Positions 38,707 through 48,116 of a stretch of DNA of 64,000 nucleotides are shown here, one piece after another. The notes beneath the pieces were generated by a model that was given only the letters and a program-made list of their open reading frames with translations, was not told the origin of the DNA and ran no database searches. Location: assembly GCA_016794465.1 (NCBI GenBank), contig JAEUKA010000014.1:62001-126000 (forward strand), given 5' to 3'. A program made the position numbers and the translations under genes. Numbering within the stretch: position 1 is the stretch's first letter; each line of letters begins with the position of its first letter. Source of the stretch: Myxococcales bacterium. GTDB lineage: Bacteria; Myxococcota_A; Polyangia; Palsa-1104; JAEUJZ01.

Positions 38707-41508
38707 ATGCCGACTTCCGTAGCCCTCGAGTCAGACAGCGATCAGGTTGAGCACGCTTTGCCGCTCGCCGCCGCCCGCCCAGCCGCCGCCCGCAGTGCCA
38801 TTCCCGCCGTCGATACGCCGGTGATGCGTCAGTACTTAGAGATCAAAGAGCGCTATCCCGACTGCATCTTGTTTTTTCGACTCGGTGACTTTTACGAGAT
38901 GTTCTTCGATGACGCCGTCGAGGCGTCGCAGCTTCTCGACCTGACTCTGACGGCGCGCGACAAGCAAAAGGAAGTGCCGGTACCGATGTGTGGCGTTCCC
39001 TATCACGCCGCGCGCGGCTACATCGGTCGACTGATTGCGCAGGGCAGAAAAGTCGCTATCTGCGACCAGATGGAGGATGCCAAAAAAGCCAAAAAAATCG
39101 TCCGCCGCGCCGTCACCCAGGTGGTCACGCCCGGCATCATTCTCGACGAAGATCAGCTCGAGCCCAAGGCGTCCAACTACCTGTGTGCGCTGTGTCCGGG
39201 AAGTCAGGAGTCGGGCCGGGCGGGCCTGGCGTACCTCGATGTGTCGACGGGAGAGTTTGCCGCCTGTGAGCTTGCGGAGGGCGAAGCGCTCGACGAGCTG
39301 TGTCGGATCGAGCCCGCTGAGCTGCTACTGGTCGAGGACAAGTCGACAACAGCGATGGACGAGCGGATTGGCTTGTGGCGGACCAAGGTGGCGACGCGGC
39401 TAAAGGTTCCGACGGGGCAAGCCCAGCGCACCGATCCGGCGGCGGATGTCGCGGTGCTGACAAGTCTCGTCGGTGAAAACGCATCGTCGCTGGGACGGAC
39501 ACCGCTCTTGACGGCGGCAGCGGCGGCGTGTCTGCGCTATGCCCGGGCGACGCAGCCGACAGGCGGTCTGCCGATTGTTGGACTACGTCTATATCAGCCG
39601 ACAGACTGCATGGTTCTCGACGACGCGACCAAGACCAATTTGGAGCTACTCCAAACTCTGCTCGAGCGCAAACGGCAAGGCGCGCTGCTCGGCGTGCTCG
39701 ATCAGACGAAAACCTCCATGGGCGGACGACTGCTGCGAAGCTGGCTGCTGCAGCCGCTGCTCGACTTGGAACGGATCGGTCAGCGCCACGATGCCGTCGA
39801 GTGGCTGGTCGATCGGCACGCGTCGCGGCAGGCCCTGCGGGAGGTGCTGCGGAGCATTCACGACATCGAGCGACTGACCGGGCGACTGACGACGCTGCTC
39901 GCTACCCCACGGGACCTGTTTTGCCTTGGCAACAGCCTGCGGGAGCTGCCGCGACTGATGGAGATCTTGCGGGCGGCACTCGGGACCAAAGCCATCAGCG
40001 ACGGACTTCTGAAGGAGCTGCCCGAGCTGCTGCCTCTCGGAAGTGACCTCGGCGAAGACGTGGCCGCGACGATAGCGCACGCGATTGCCGACAACCCCCC
40101 GGTGCAGTGGCGCGATGGAGGCTTTATTCGCCGTGGCTATCACACCGAGCTAGACGAGCTGTCCGATCTGTCACAAGGCGGCAAAGATCACATCCTGCGC
40201 ATCGAAGAACGCGAGCGCGAGCGAACCGGAATCTCGTCGCTGAAGGTCCGTTACAACAAGATCTTTGGCTACTTTATCGAGATCACCCGCGCCAACCTGA
40301 CCAAGGTACCGTCCGACTACATCCGCAAGCAGACCACCGTCAACGGCGAGCGCTTTGTCACCGACGAGCTGGCCGACTATGAAGCCAAGGTCTTGCACGC
40401 CGAGGAACGCCGCCTCGAGCTGGAACTTTCGCTGTATGAGTCGCTGCGCACTAGCCTGGCGAGCCAGTCGGCGCGACTGCTGAAGCTGGCACAGCGGGTG
40501 GCCAGCCTCGACGTGCTGTGTGGTCTGGCCGAGCTGGCGCACCGATCGGGCTACACGCGTCCGACGATGACTCGCGAGCTACGCCTGAACATCAGCGAGG
40601 GTCGGCACCCGGTGATCGAGCAGCTGCGCGAGCGGGGCACCTTTGTCCCGAATGACACCACGCTCGATCCAGACAACGAGCAGATCCTGATCCTGACCGG
40701 TCCAAACATGGCGGGAAAATCGACGGTGATGCGGCAGGTGGCGCTGATTTGTATCTTGGCGCAGATGGGGTCGTTTGTGCCGGCTGCCCACGCCGAGCTG
40801 GGCCTGGTCGATCGCGTGCTGACCCGCGTCGGAGCGACGGACAACCTGTCACGCGGCGACTCGACGTTTATGGTCGAGATGCGCGAAACCAGCAACATCC
40901 TTCAGCGGGCGACGCGACGATCGCTGGTGCTGCTCGACGAGATTGGCCGAGGCACCTCGACCTACGACGGGCTGTCGATTGCTTGGGCGGTGGCGGAATA
41001 CCTCCACGATGTGGCCGGTAGCAAGACCCTGTTTGCGACGCACTACCACGAGCTGACGGCGCTGGCGGCGGCGCGGCCTCGGGTCCGCAATGCCCAGGTG
41101 GCGATTCGTCAGTATCAAGACGAGGTGGTGTTCCTGCACAAGCTGCTGCCCGGCGGGGCCAATCGCTCGTATGGCATCGAGGTCGCGCGCCTGGCCGGTC
41201 TGCCCGCCCCGCTGCTCGCCCGAGCCCGGGAGATCTTGAGCGCGCTCGAAACGCAGGCCCAAAGCCAAGGAACTTCGTCGCTGCCCGCGCATGGCATTCC
41301 GCCGCTGCAGTCGGGACAGCTGTCGCTGCTGCTCGGGATGCCGACGCCCCAAGATCCCGCCCGGCCGCTGCCCGCACCGCCACCATCGCTTCCGCAGAAA
41401 CACCAAGAGGCGCTCGACCGCCTGCGCAATACCGACGCCGACGAGCTATCGCCACGCGCCGCCCACGAGCTGCTGCGCCAGCTGACCGCGCTGCTCCGCT
41501 CGCCCTAA
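38707..41508 (+). CDS. mutS: DNA mismatch repair protein MutS
   Basis: A 933-aa MutS, slightly longer than usual because of an Ala-rich N-terminal extension of about 35 residues. The mismatch-reading motif is intact (FFRLGDFYEMFFDDA, with the Phe-x-Glu wedge). Connector, lever and clamp regions follow, then the ATPase: TGPNMAGKSTVMRQVALI Walker A, LVLLDEIGRGTSTYDGLSIA Walker B and signature, ATHYHEL switch. The C-terminus is Pro-rich and then helical. MutS binds base mismatches and starts repair with MutL, which is not in this window. No ribosome site is evident. Confidence 0.97.
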   Translation: MPTSVALESDSDQVEHALPLAAARPAAARSAIPAVDTPVMRQYLEIKERYPDCILFFRLGDFYEMFFDDAVEASQLLDLTLTARDKQKEVPVPMCGVPYHAARGYIGRLIAQGRKVAICDQMEDAKKAKKIVRRAVTQVVTPGIILDEDQLEPKASNYLCALCPGSQESGRAGLAYLDVSTGEFAACELAEGEALDELCRIEPAELLLVEDKSTTAMDERIGLWRTKVATRLKVPTGQAQRTDPAADVAVLTSLVGENASSLGRTPLLTAAAAACLRYARATQPTGGLPIVGLRLYQPTDCMVLDDATKTNLELLQTLLERKRQGALLGVLDQTKTSMGGRLLRSWLLQPLLDLERIGQRHDAVEWLVDRHASRQALREVLRSIHDIERLTGRLTTLLATPRDLFCLGNSLRELPRLMEILRAALGTKAISDGLLKELPELLPLGSDLGEDVAATIAHAIADNPPVQWRDGGFIRRGYHTELDELSDLSQGGKDHILRIEERERERTGISSLKVRYNKIFGYFIEITRANLTKVPSDYIRKQTTVNGERFVTDELADYEAKVLHAEERRLELELSLYESLRTSLASQSARLLKLAQRVASLDVLCGLAELAHRSGYTRPTMTRELRLNISEGRHPVIEQLRERGTFVPNDTTLDPDNEQILILTGPNMAGKSTVMRQVALICILAQMGSFVPAAHAELGLVDRVLTRVGATDNLSRGDSTFMVEMRETSNILQRATRRSLVLLDEIGRGTSTYDGLSIAWAVAEYLHDVAGSKTLFATHYHELTALAAARPRVRNAQVAIRQYQDEVVFLHKLLPGGANRSYGIEVARLAGLPAPLLARAREILSALETQAQSQGTSSLPAHGIPPLQSGQLSLLLGMPTPQDPARPLPAPPPSLPQKHQEALDRLRNTDADELSPRAAHELLRQLTALLRSP

Positions 41509-41557
41509 CATGAGCAATCCTGATACGCTGGTCCCAGTCTTTTCTGGAGGTCCGCGT

Positions 41558-41953
41558 ATGACAATCGCTCTGTGGTGTCTCTTGGTGGCAGTGATCCTGC
41601 CGTACATCTGGCTGCCGGTGGCGTTCGGGGAGCGCGCCAAGCAGTTCGGGAACGTCGACAACAAGCAGCCGCGCTCGCAGGTTGCCAAGCTCGAAGGCAA
41701 AGGCGCCCGAGCGTATGCGGCACACCAAAATGCCTTTGAAGCGCTGGCCGTGTTTGCCCCCGCCGTCCTGACCGCCGCAGTTGCCAAGGCTGACCCGATG
41801 CTGTCGGGCGCCCTTGCCGCCGTCTGGGTCGTGTGCCGATTCCTCCACGGAGTGCTCTACATCGCCGACATCGACAAGGCCCGCAGCGGCATGTTCTTCC
41901 TCGCCTTCCTCGCAGCCCTGGGTCAGTTCGCCCTCGCTGCCATGGCTCACTAA
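41558..41953 (+). CDS. MAPEG-family membrane protein
   Basis: A 131-aa protein with four predicted helices (MTIALWCLLVAVILPYIW; NAFEALAVFAPAVLTAAVA; LAAVWVVCRFLHGVLYI; FFLAFLAALGQFALAAM). The segments AHQNAFEALAVFAPAVL and CRFLHGVLYIADI are the MAPEG signature (glutathione-linked membrane proteins). GGAGG lies seven bases upstream of the ATG at 41558, so this start is preferred over 41510. The bacterial role is not settled. It lies 49 bases after mutS. Confidence 0.88.
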   Translation: MTIALWCLLVAVILPYIWLPVAFGERAKQFGNVDNKQPRSQVAKLEGKGARAYAAHQNAFEALAVFAPAVLTAAVAKADPMLSGALAAVWVVCRFLHGVLYIADIDKARSGMFFLAFLAALGQFALAAMAH

Positions 41954-42110
41954 GCCGCCGTTTCCCTCGCTCAAGCTTCGCCCTTCCCGCTCGGTTTCTG
42001 TCAGCCGCTGTCCGCAAGAGTCGCTGGCTGTAAGTCCTTGTGCGGCGCACGACAAGCAAGCTAAAGTCCGTTTCGCAAAGCTCTAACCCTAGTCATTTCG
42101 GGTGCTTGTC

Positions 42111-43607
42111 ATGCTGCTTTACCGCTGGCTCAACGAGGCTGTTGAAAACCGTGGCACTGCCAAGGCGCTGGTTTATCGCGATACCTATCTCTCGTGGCGG
42201 GGCATGCAGCACCGTGTCGAGCGTCGGGCCCAAGAATTTGCGGCGATGGGAATCGAAAAAGGTCACTGGGTCGGGCTGATGCTCGGCAATGTGCCTGACT
42301 TCGCGATCCTGGCGCTGGCCCTGTCGCGTCTTGGTGCGACGGTGGTGCCGCTCGATCCAACCACGGGTGTGCGCGACCTGACGCTTTTTCTCGAACATGC
42401 ACCGCTGCGGGCGCTGATCACTCGGCCTCGAGGTGGCAACGAGCTGCCGTCGAGCCAAGCGCCGATTGTGCGGACGCGCAAAGACATGCGCTTCGAGCCC
42501 GAGAGCCGTCGCCGCTTGCAAGGAACGCTGCTCACCTGCTCGATTTATCGGCGAGACGAGGCGCCACCGGCAGCGGCGGAAGCGGTATTGCTGACGGCAG
42601 ATACCTCCGGCGATCCCAAAGGCGTGCTGCGGACCGTCGATAACATCACGGCCAACTGCGAAAACATCGCCGCAAGCCTTGATGTCACGGCCGAGGCCAA
42701 GATCCTGACGACGGTGCCGCTGTTCTCGGCGTATGGCTTTGACCTGGGGCTGTGTCTGGCGCTGCGCTACGGAGCGACGCTGTACCTCGAAGACGAGATG
42801 TCGCCCAAGCGGATCGCCAAGCTGATTCGCGAGCAAGAGATTGATCTGCTGCCGGCCACGCCTCCGATTTACTCGGCGCTGGCGAAGATGCCGACGGCAC
42901 GACCGCTGAAGACCCGAGGCGCGCGCTTCCTGGCAACCGGGGCCCAGCTACCCGCTGCCGTCGCGGAGAGCTTCCGTGAGCGCTGGGGCATACGGGTGCT
43001 GCCGATCTATCACACCACCGAGGCAGGCGTGGTCAGCCTCGATCGCAAGGGTCTGGCCCCAGAGACAGTCGGCAAACCAATTTCCGGCGTCGAGCTGCGC
43101 ATGGGCACCCCGGATGCTGTCGGTCGGTCGCCGATCTGGATTCGCTCGCAAGCGGTTGCACTGCACTCGGTCGGCCCGATGTCGCACATCAAGCCGGGTG
43201 ACAGCCGCACCAAAAAGCCCGAGGTCCGCGCAGTACCGATTGGTGGCATCGACGCGGACGGCTTCTTGCGCACAGGTGACCTGGGAAAGATCGACCGCAC
43301 CAACCGCCTGACGCTATTGGGTCGTGAAGACGATCTGGTCAAGGTGGAAGGCAAGCGGGTCGCTCTCGGGGAGGTCGAAGGGTGTCTGGAGTCCTTCCCG
43401 AAGGTCAAAGCTGCGCAAGCCCGCGTGTTCACCGACGAACACGGCAGCACGATGGTCGTGGCCAGCGTCGTCTTGAGCGGTCGCTGCCGCGCTGAAGATT
43501 TGATTGATCACTGCGCCAAAAACCTGGCGCCTTACAAAGTCCCCCGTCGCGTAGAGATCTGTGTGTCCCTGCCCGCCGAGCTCGGAGGTGAAGAATGCGC
43601 ACGCTAA
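42111..43607 (+). CDS. AMP-binding adenylate-forming enzyme (acyl-CoA synthetase-like)
   Basis: A 498-aa ANL-superfamily protein. The phosphate-loop motif is degenerate (LLTADTSGDPKGVLR rather than TSGTTGxPKG). Later motifs are recognisable: IYHTTEAGVVSLD (A5, usual YGxTE), DGFLRTGDLGKI (A7), TNRLTLLGREDDLVKVEGKRV (A8) and a C-terminal subdomain. The A10 lysine region is short. Such enzymes activate carboxylic acids as AMP esters, then usually load CoA. The weakened phosphate loop makes activity uncertain. The gene overlaps the vWA lipoprotein by 13 bases. The substrate is unknown. Confidence 0.85.
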   Translation: MLLYRWLNEAVENRGTAKALVYRDTYLSWRGMQHRVERRAQEFAAMGIEKGHWVGLMLGNVPDFAILALALSRLGATVVPLDPTTGVRDLTLFLEHAPLRALITRPRGGNELPSSQAPIVRTRKDMRFEPESRRRLQGTLLTCSIYRRDEAPPAAAEAVLLTADTSGDPKGVLRTVDNITANCENIAASLDVTAEAKILTTVPLFSAYGFDLGLCLALRYGATLYLEDEMSPKRIAKLIREQEIDLLPATPPIYSALAKMPTARPLKTRGARFLATGAQLPAAVAESFRERWGIRVLPIYHTTEAGVVSLDRKGLAPETVGKPISGVELRMGTPDAVGRSPIWIRSQAVALHSVGPMSHIKPGDSRTKKPEVRAVPIGGIDADGFLRTGDLGKIDRTNRLTLLGREDDLVKVEGKRVALGEVEGCLESFPKVKAAQARVFTDEHGSTMVVASVVLSGRCRAEDLIDHCAKNLAPYKVPRRVEICVSLPAELGGEECAR

Positions 43608-44797
43608 GGAACTCTCTCTTTCTTGGACTGCTCGCCATCCCCCTCGCCTGCAACGAGGCCCGACTTGATACCGAAATCGAGGGCGAAGGCGAAGACCTCT
43701 CGGACGGCTATCGTCGCTACGATCTAGCTGGCCGCGACTTCTCACGACCACGTGACCGCGATGCCGCTTGTGCCGAGGTCCGCGCCGAAGCCACGCTGCA
43801 AAAAAAGCCGGTCGACATCATCTTCGTGATCGACAACTCCGGCAGCATGACCGACGAAATCCTCGCGGTGCAGACGAACATCAACAAGAACTTCGCCGAC
43901 ATCATCAACAAGAGCGGCCTCGACTACCGCGTCATCATGGTCACCAGCCATGGCGATGCTCGCTCGGCACAATCGGTGTGCATCAGCGCGCCACTGTCGA
44001 GACACGCGTCGTGCAGTCCGCTGCCCTCGCAGCCCGGCATTAACCCGCCGCGCTTCTTCCACTACGCCATCGAGGTCGAGAGCTGGGACTCCTTCCGGCG
44101 GATCTTGGGCTCTGTCAACGGCACCGAGCGTGACAAGTACAACCTATCGCCGGGCGGTTGGGTCAACTGGCTGCGCACCGACGCGTTCAAGGTCTTCATC
44201 GAGATCACCGACGACCGCTCGGACATGACGGAGACGGACTTTGATACCCAGCTGCTCGCCAAATCGCCGGCGCAGTTTGGGACCAAAGCGGCCCGCAACT
44301 ATGTCTGGCACACCATCGCGGGGCTGAAAGAAAACGTACCGGCAACCAAGCCCTGGGCCGCAACCGATCCGATTCAGAACGCAATCTGCACCAAGGGCGG
44401 CGGCGCAGTTGCGGCGGGACTGGAATACCAGCGACTGTCGATCCTCACTGGGGGACTCCGCTTCCCAATCTGCGAGCACGCCAACTTTGACGCAGTGTTC
44501 AACCACGTCGCGATGGGCGTCGTCCTGGGAGCCAAGGTCGCCTGCGACTTTGCACTGCCGCCGCCGCCGCTCGGACAGCAGATCGATCCAAGCTCGGTGC
44601 TGGTCGATTACACACCCGGCGGAGTCGGCGCGCCCACGACCTTCAAGCAAGTAGCCGGTCCCGGCGCGTGTGCACCAAATTCCTTCTACATCGACAAGAG
44701 CCGCGTCTATCTGTGCCCCGACGCGTGCACGACCGTACAAGCTGACAGCAAGGCCAAGGTCGAAGTCCTGTTCGACTGCCTCTCAATCGTTGGCTAA
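43595..44797 (+). CDS. vWA-domain lipoprotein
   Basis: A 400-aa protein. GGAGG precedes the ATG. A lipoprotein signal (IPLACNEA, Cys19) is followed by a von Willebrand factor A domain at about residues 70-290, with metal-site motif FVIDNSGSMTDE. Several Cys (CISAPLSRHASC, CTKGGG) suggest disulphides. The C-terminal portion (ACAPNSFYIDKSRVYLCPDAC) has a paired-Cys pattern seen in other myxobacterial vWA lipoproteins. vWA domains bind protein ligands through a divalent cation. It is cotranslated with the AMP-binding enzyme, an odd pairing. Confidence 0.88.
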   Translation: MRTLRNSLFLGLLAIPLACNEARLDTEIEGEGEDLSDGYRRYDLAGRDFSRPRDRDAACAEVRAEATLQKKPVDIIFVIDNSGSMTDEILAVQTNINKNFADIINKSGLDYRVIMVTSHGDARSAQSVCISAPLSRHASCSPLPSQPGINPPRFFHYAIEVESWDSFRRILGSVNGTERDKYNLSPGGWVNWLRTDAFKVFIEITDDRSDMTETDFDTQLLAKSPAQFGTKAARNYVWHTIAGLKENVPATKPWAATDPIQNAICTKGGGAVAAGLEYQRLSILTGGLRFPICEHANFDAVFNHVAMGVVLGAKVACDFALPPPPLGQQIDPSSVLVDYTPGGVGAPTTFKQVAGPGACAPNSFYIDKSRVYLCPDACTTVQADSKAKVEVLFDCLSIVG

Positions 44798-44803
44798 CGC
44801 AGG

Positions 44804-46069
44804 CTAGCTCGTCCGCTGCAGTGCCAGCAGGTGTTCACGCCGAGGCGGCAGCGGGCGCTCGGTCCGTACCACGTGCGGACGCTCTACCGAGGCCTCTGCC
44901 ACTACACGAAAACGAGAAGACTCCGCCGCCACGCGAATCGGCTCGGCGCCATCAATCAGCGACTCTTCCAGCACCGAGTCGCCAACAAGCACAAAGCACA
45001 GACTTCCTACCTTCAGCAGCCGCTCTACCGCTGACAGCCAGTTCCACGTATCCGCTTCGTGTAGCTGTCGCCGCCGCAAAAGTGGTTGGTGGTGACGACG
45101 CGCCGCCATCTCATCGCGCTCGATCGGTGAAGGATCGATTCCCAACCACGCATAGCGACGCAGGTGATGGCTCAGATAGTCGTACGTTCCCAGATAGGGA
45201 GGCGACGTAATCACCCGATCCACCGAGCCACTCGCCAGCTTGCAGCCCGCACTCGGATGCAGCGCACTGCGCGCGTCCCCCAATATGAGGAGTGGCGGAT
45301 GCCTCTTTATGTCCGGCTGCCAAAATCCCCCGCTCTGAAAACGCAAAAACTCTTCTGTCTTGCGCAGCAGCCAGCGTGACACCATGCCTTTGCCGATGTG
45401 CCGCTGCACCGTCTCTGCACTCGACTCACTGCGCTGGTTGGAGGCCTTCACCACGATCGCCGAAAACACCATCAGCAGCGCTTCCCCAATCGGCGCATCT
45501 TTGGCACACACCGTCGAGATCTCCTGCCGCAGTCCGCACAGCTCCAGGTAGACATGCGGCGCGTAAAACTGCGGCTGATCGTAGTTGCGCGGTGGCGATA
45601 GTCGCTTCTTCACTCGCAGCAGCGATGCCTCACACACCGCCTGTGCTTGTTCGAGCAGCACCTGCTGCATTCCTTTCGGCAGCAGTGTCGCCTTCAGTCG
45701 CGACAGCCGAATCGACAGCGGACTCACATCACAGCCGATCGTTCGCAGCCCGAGCCGCGCCCCTTCCACCAGCACCGTTCCCGATCCCACAAACGGATCG
45801 AGCAGTGTCTGCCCTGGCTCCATCTCATTGCAGAGCCGCCGCACCAGCAGCGGATGCGTCCGTCCGGCATAGCTATGAAACAGGTGCGGTCCCAGCGCCG
45901 CCTCCAGCAGCGGTCGCTCCTCCACAGGTACGCGCTCCGGCAGCCCCGGTACGGTCAGCGCCTCGCCAAGTCGCGCCGCCAGCTCGGCATCGCCAGAAGT
46001 CTGCAGGTTGTGAAAAGGAAGTGAAAGGGAACGCCTCAGCGTCGGCGTGCTGTCCAAAGGAGTCTGCAT
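44804..46069 (-). CDS. DNA methyltransferase, TSPPY type (orphan)
   Basis: A 421-aa protein. SAM-binding motif I is TLLDPFVGSGTVLVEGARLG with GCDVSPLSIRLSR after it. Catalytic motif IV is VITSPPYLGTYDYLSHHLRRY, typical of N4-cytosine or N6-adenine DNA methyltransferases. The order motif I then motif IV with a long insert between fits the beta/gamma arrangement. No restriction enzyme lies next to it, so it is either an orphan regulator of DNA methylation or part of an unrecognised system. Divergent from a Crp/Fnr regulator across 152 bases. Confidence 0.85.
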   Translation of the reverse strand: MQTPLDSTPTLRRSLSLPFHNLQTSGDAELAARLGEALTVPGLPERVPVEERPLLEAALGPHLFHSYAGRTHPLLVRRLCNEMEPGQTLLDPFVGSGTVLVEGARLGLRTIGCDVSPLSIRLSRLKATLLPKGMQQVLLEQAQAVCEASLLRVKKRLSPPRNYDQPQFYAPHVYLELCGLRQEISTVCAKDAPIGEALLMVFSAIVVKASNQRSESSAETVQRHIGKGMVSRWLLRKTEEFLRFQSGGFWQPDIKRHPPLLILGDARSALHPSAGCKLASGSVDRVITSPPYLGTYDYLSHHLRRYAWLGIDPSPIERDEMAARRHHQPLLRRRQLHEADTWNWLSAVERLLKVGSLCFVLVGDSVLEESLIDGAEPIRVAAESSRFRVVAEASVERPHVVRTERPLPPRREHLLALQRTS

Positions 46070-46221
46070 CTGAAGTGGCCTTTATGCGAGGAACAAACGG
46101 CCGCGACTGTCCCGCACATAGCGATCGCCGCTGTGTGTCACTCCTCACCAAGCGGCAACCAAACGTAATCGGCAAAACCGACGGTTGCCGTGTTCGGTGC
46201 GTTTGCAGTATGTAGGGACAC

Positions 46222-46938
46222 ATGGCGACTCGCGAAACCGGGCAACATTATCAGGATCCCAAGAAAGCGCTGTGGTGTTTAAAGAAGCTTCCGCTCCTGG
46301 CGGACATTCCCCATGACACGCTGCAGCTGCTCGCAGACTCGGTGCTGCTGTGGGATCTGCGACGACGACAGGTGATCTATCTTCCCGGCGATCCGGGGCG
46401 CGCGGTGTACTTCCTCAGTGCTGGTCGGGTCAAGATCAGCAAGGTCACGCGCGATGGCAAAGAGCTAACGCTCGACTACCGCTCCGCCGGTGATGTCTTC
46501 GGAGAACTGTGTCTCATCGAAGGCGGCGCGCGCGAAGACATGGCCGAAGCGATGGACACTTCACTGGTCATCGAGGTCGATCGCGGCACCTTCGAGCGGC
46601 TGGTGCAAAAGGAAGGACTGATCGGCTTCCGGCTGGTCAAAGTGCTGGCGCAGCGTCGACGAGAGCTGGAGGGCAAGATCGAAAACCTGATCTTCAAAGA
46701 CGTAAACTCCAAGCTTGCCGAGCTGCTGCTGCGACTTGGGCAAGACTATGGCGTCGACGACAGCCGAGGCACGCTGGTATCGCTCAAGATCACCCACCAA
46801 GAGATGGCCAACCTCATCGGCTCGACTCGCGAGACGGTGTCGCTCACGCTCAGTCAGTTTAAGCGCAGCGGTCTTATCGCCACCGAGGGACGACGCGTCA
46901 TCCTCTCCGATCGCGAAGGACTCCGCGCCCTCGCCTAA
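46222..46938 (+). CDS. Crp/Fnr-family transcriptional regulator
   Basis: A 238-aa protein. Residues about 20-140 form a cyclic-nucleotide-binding-type beta barrel (VIYLPGDPGRAVYFLSAGRVKI, GDVFGELCLIEGGAR). After the dimerisation helix the winged helix-turn-helix is ITHQEMANLIGSTRETVSLTLSQFKRSGLI. The GELCLIEGGARED pocket lacks the clear RxxS(T) cAMP contacts of true Crp. No Fnr-type Cys cluster is seen, so the ligand is unknown. It is divergent from the DNA methyltransferase gene, which it may control. Confidence 0.92.
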   Translation: MATRETGQHYQDPKKALWCLKKLPLLADIPHDTLQLLADSVLLWDLRRRQVIYLPGDPGRAVYFLSAGRVKISKVTRDGKELTLDYRSAGDVFGELCLIEGGAREDMAEAMDTSLVIEVDRGTFERLVQKEGLIGFRLVKVLAQRRRELEGKIENLIFKDVNSKLAELLLRLGQDYGVDDSRGTLVSLKITHQEMANLIGSTRETVSLTLSQFKRSGLIATEGRRVILSDREGLRALA

Positions 46939-46956
46939 GTCCGATCGTCGATCGCG

Positions 46957-47451
46957 TTACGGTGGCAGCGGCGGCCCCAGATCATCCCACGACAGGCCTA
47001 GCTCAGCGACGGAGAGCAAGCGCTCGATGGTGCCTAGTTCGGGATGAACGCGCAGCGTCTCGATGTTGCGAATGGTTCCTACCGAGAGCTGGCTTCGCTC
47101 GGCCAGCTGCTGCCGGCTCAGACCTCGCTCCTCGCGGCGATCGCGCAGCAGCGCCGCAAAGTTCTGTCGCCAGTCAAGGCTATAGCGATAGCGACGGCTC
47201 CGCTGCGGCGGACTGGCCACCGTTGCCAGCACCGAGCGGACTTGCTCGACGCTGCGCAGCGCTTCGATCCAGATCGACTGCTGCGGCTTGGTTGAAAGTT
47301 TCAGAAGATTCCCCAGCTGGCCAGCCGCTTCGGTCAGCAGTCGTTTGGCCTGCCATGCGACTCGCTTGCGACGAAGTTCCGGAGGCAGCTGGGCTGGCAA
47401 CATAACGGTCGTGCTCTGCATGAAGAGCCGAGTAGCAAAGTCCCCCACCAA
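46957..47451 (-). CDS. XRE-type helix-turn-helix regulator
   Basis: A 164-aa protein. The N-terminal 90 residues are basic and helical with no recognised family. Residues about 100-160 are an XRE domain: FAALLRDRREERGLSRQQLA, ERSQLSVGTIRNIETLRVHP, GTIERLLSVAELGLSWDDLG. The frame can start at TTG 47451 or at ATG 47421; neither has a strong ribosome site. It is convergent with the Crp/Fnr gene. Repeated CTTTACCC sequences upstream are candidate autoregulatory sites. Confidence 0.78.
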   Translation of the reverse strand: MVGDFATRLFMQSTTVMLPAQLPPELRRKRVAWQAKRLLTEAAGQLGNLLKLSTKPQQSIWIEALRSVEQVRSVLATVASPPQRSRRYRYSLDWRQNFAALLRDRREERGLSRQQLAERSQLSVGTIRNIETLRVHPELGTIERLLSVAELGLSWDDLGPPLPP

Positions 47452-47459
47452 GCGGATGC

Positions 47460-47622
47460 CTTTACCCCAAAATGAGTCGAACTTTACCCCTTACTTCAGG
47501 TAGAAACTCTCGTCGAAGCAACAATTTCTCCCGTCGAGAATATTTTTTTGATCAATGGGTAAAGCTCGCGATTAGTTCGTGAAAAACATATGTAAATTGC
47601 AACACAATTGAGGACGATCCGC
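47460..47622. promoter_or_regulatory. AT-rich control region with CTTTACCC repeats
   Basis: Between the XRE gene and the end of the gene at 47623 (both minus strand) is a markedly AT-rich stretch, most of all 47520-47610. CTTTACCC occurs at 47460-47467 and 47482-47489 and its complement GGGTAAAG at 47557-47564. The first copy overlaps the presumed ribosome-site region of the XRE gene. The pattern of two direct and one inverted copy fits an operator for a dimeric regulator, most simply the XRE protein itself. AT runs could provide promoter melting or nucleoid-protein binding. Confidence 0.45.
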
Positions 47623-48090
47623 TCAGCGCGGCTTGGCGATTCCTTGGGCCACAAAGCGCTCGCGTGCCTCGGTCAGAATCTTTCGCGCCGTCGCCTCATC
47701 CGCCACCAGATCGACGAACAGCTTCGAGCCAGTAATAAGCTCCGTGGCGCGCGTCATCAGGATCACCCCTGCCCGACCCAGGAGCGTGCTGCCAAAGATC
47801 GCGGAGTGGCTCGGATACCGACGCTGGCGCAGGACACTCGACTGGTACTTGCGCGCTTCGGGAGTCGCCATTCCGCCTTGCGAGCTGTCAATCAGGACCA
47901 GGACGTAACCGTAGCGCTCGTACACCTCGTTACACAGCGCAAACATCTCCTGGGTGTCTGCGAGCGTCGTGGTGCCGTGCGCACGCTGAAAGACGATGTC
48001 CCCTTCGATGAAGATCTCGTGGGTCCCGAGCTGCTGCGAACGGACAGCTGGATCATGCAAAGGACCGAAGCGGTCTGGGTCTGTGGCCAT
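47623..48090 (-). CDS. Small STAS-like (SpoIIAA-type) protein
   Basis: A 155-aa protein from the ATG at 48090. The sequence alternates strands and helices in the manner of STAS folds (HEIFIEGDIVFQRAHGTTTLAD, EMFALCNEVYERYGYVLVLIDSSQG, IFGSTLLGRAGVILMTRATEL). IDSSQG would correspond to the loop carrying the phospho-Ser in anti-anti-sigma factors. This is similarity by eye only. It lies 27 bases after the four-helix membrane protein gene in the same direction. Confidence 0.6.
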   Translation of the reverse strand: MATDPDRFGPLHDPAVRSQQLGTHEIFIEGDIVFQRAHGTTTLADTQEMFALCNEVYERYGYVLVLIDSSQGGMATPEARKYQSSVLRQRRYPSHSAIFGSTLLGRAGVILMTRATELITGSKLFVDLVADEATARKILTEARERFVAQGIAKPR

Positions 48091-48116
48091 CGCTCTTCCC
48101 CCACAAGCGACCACGC

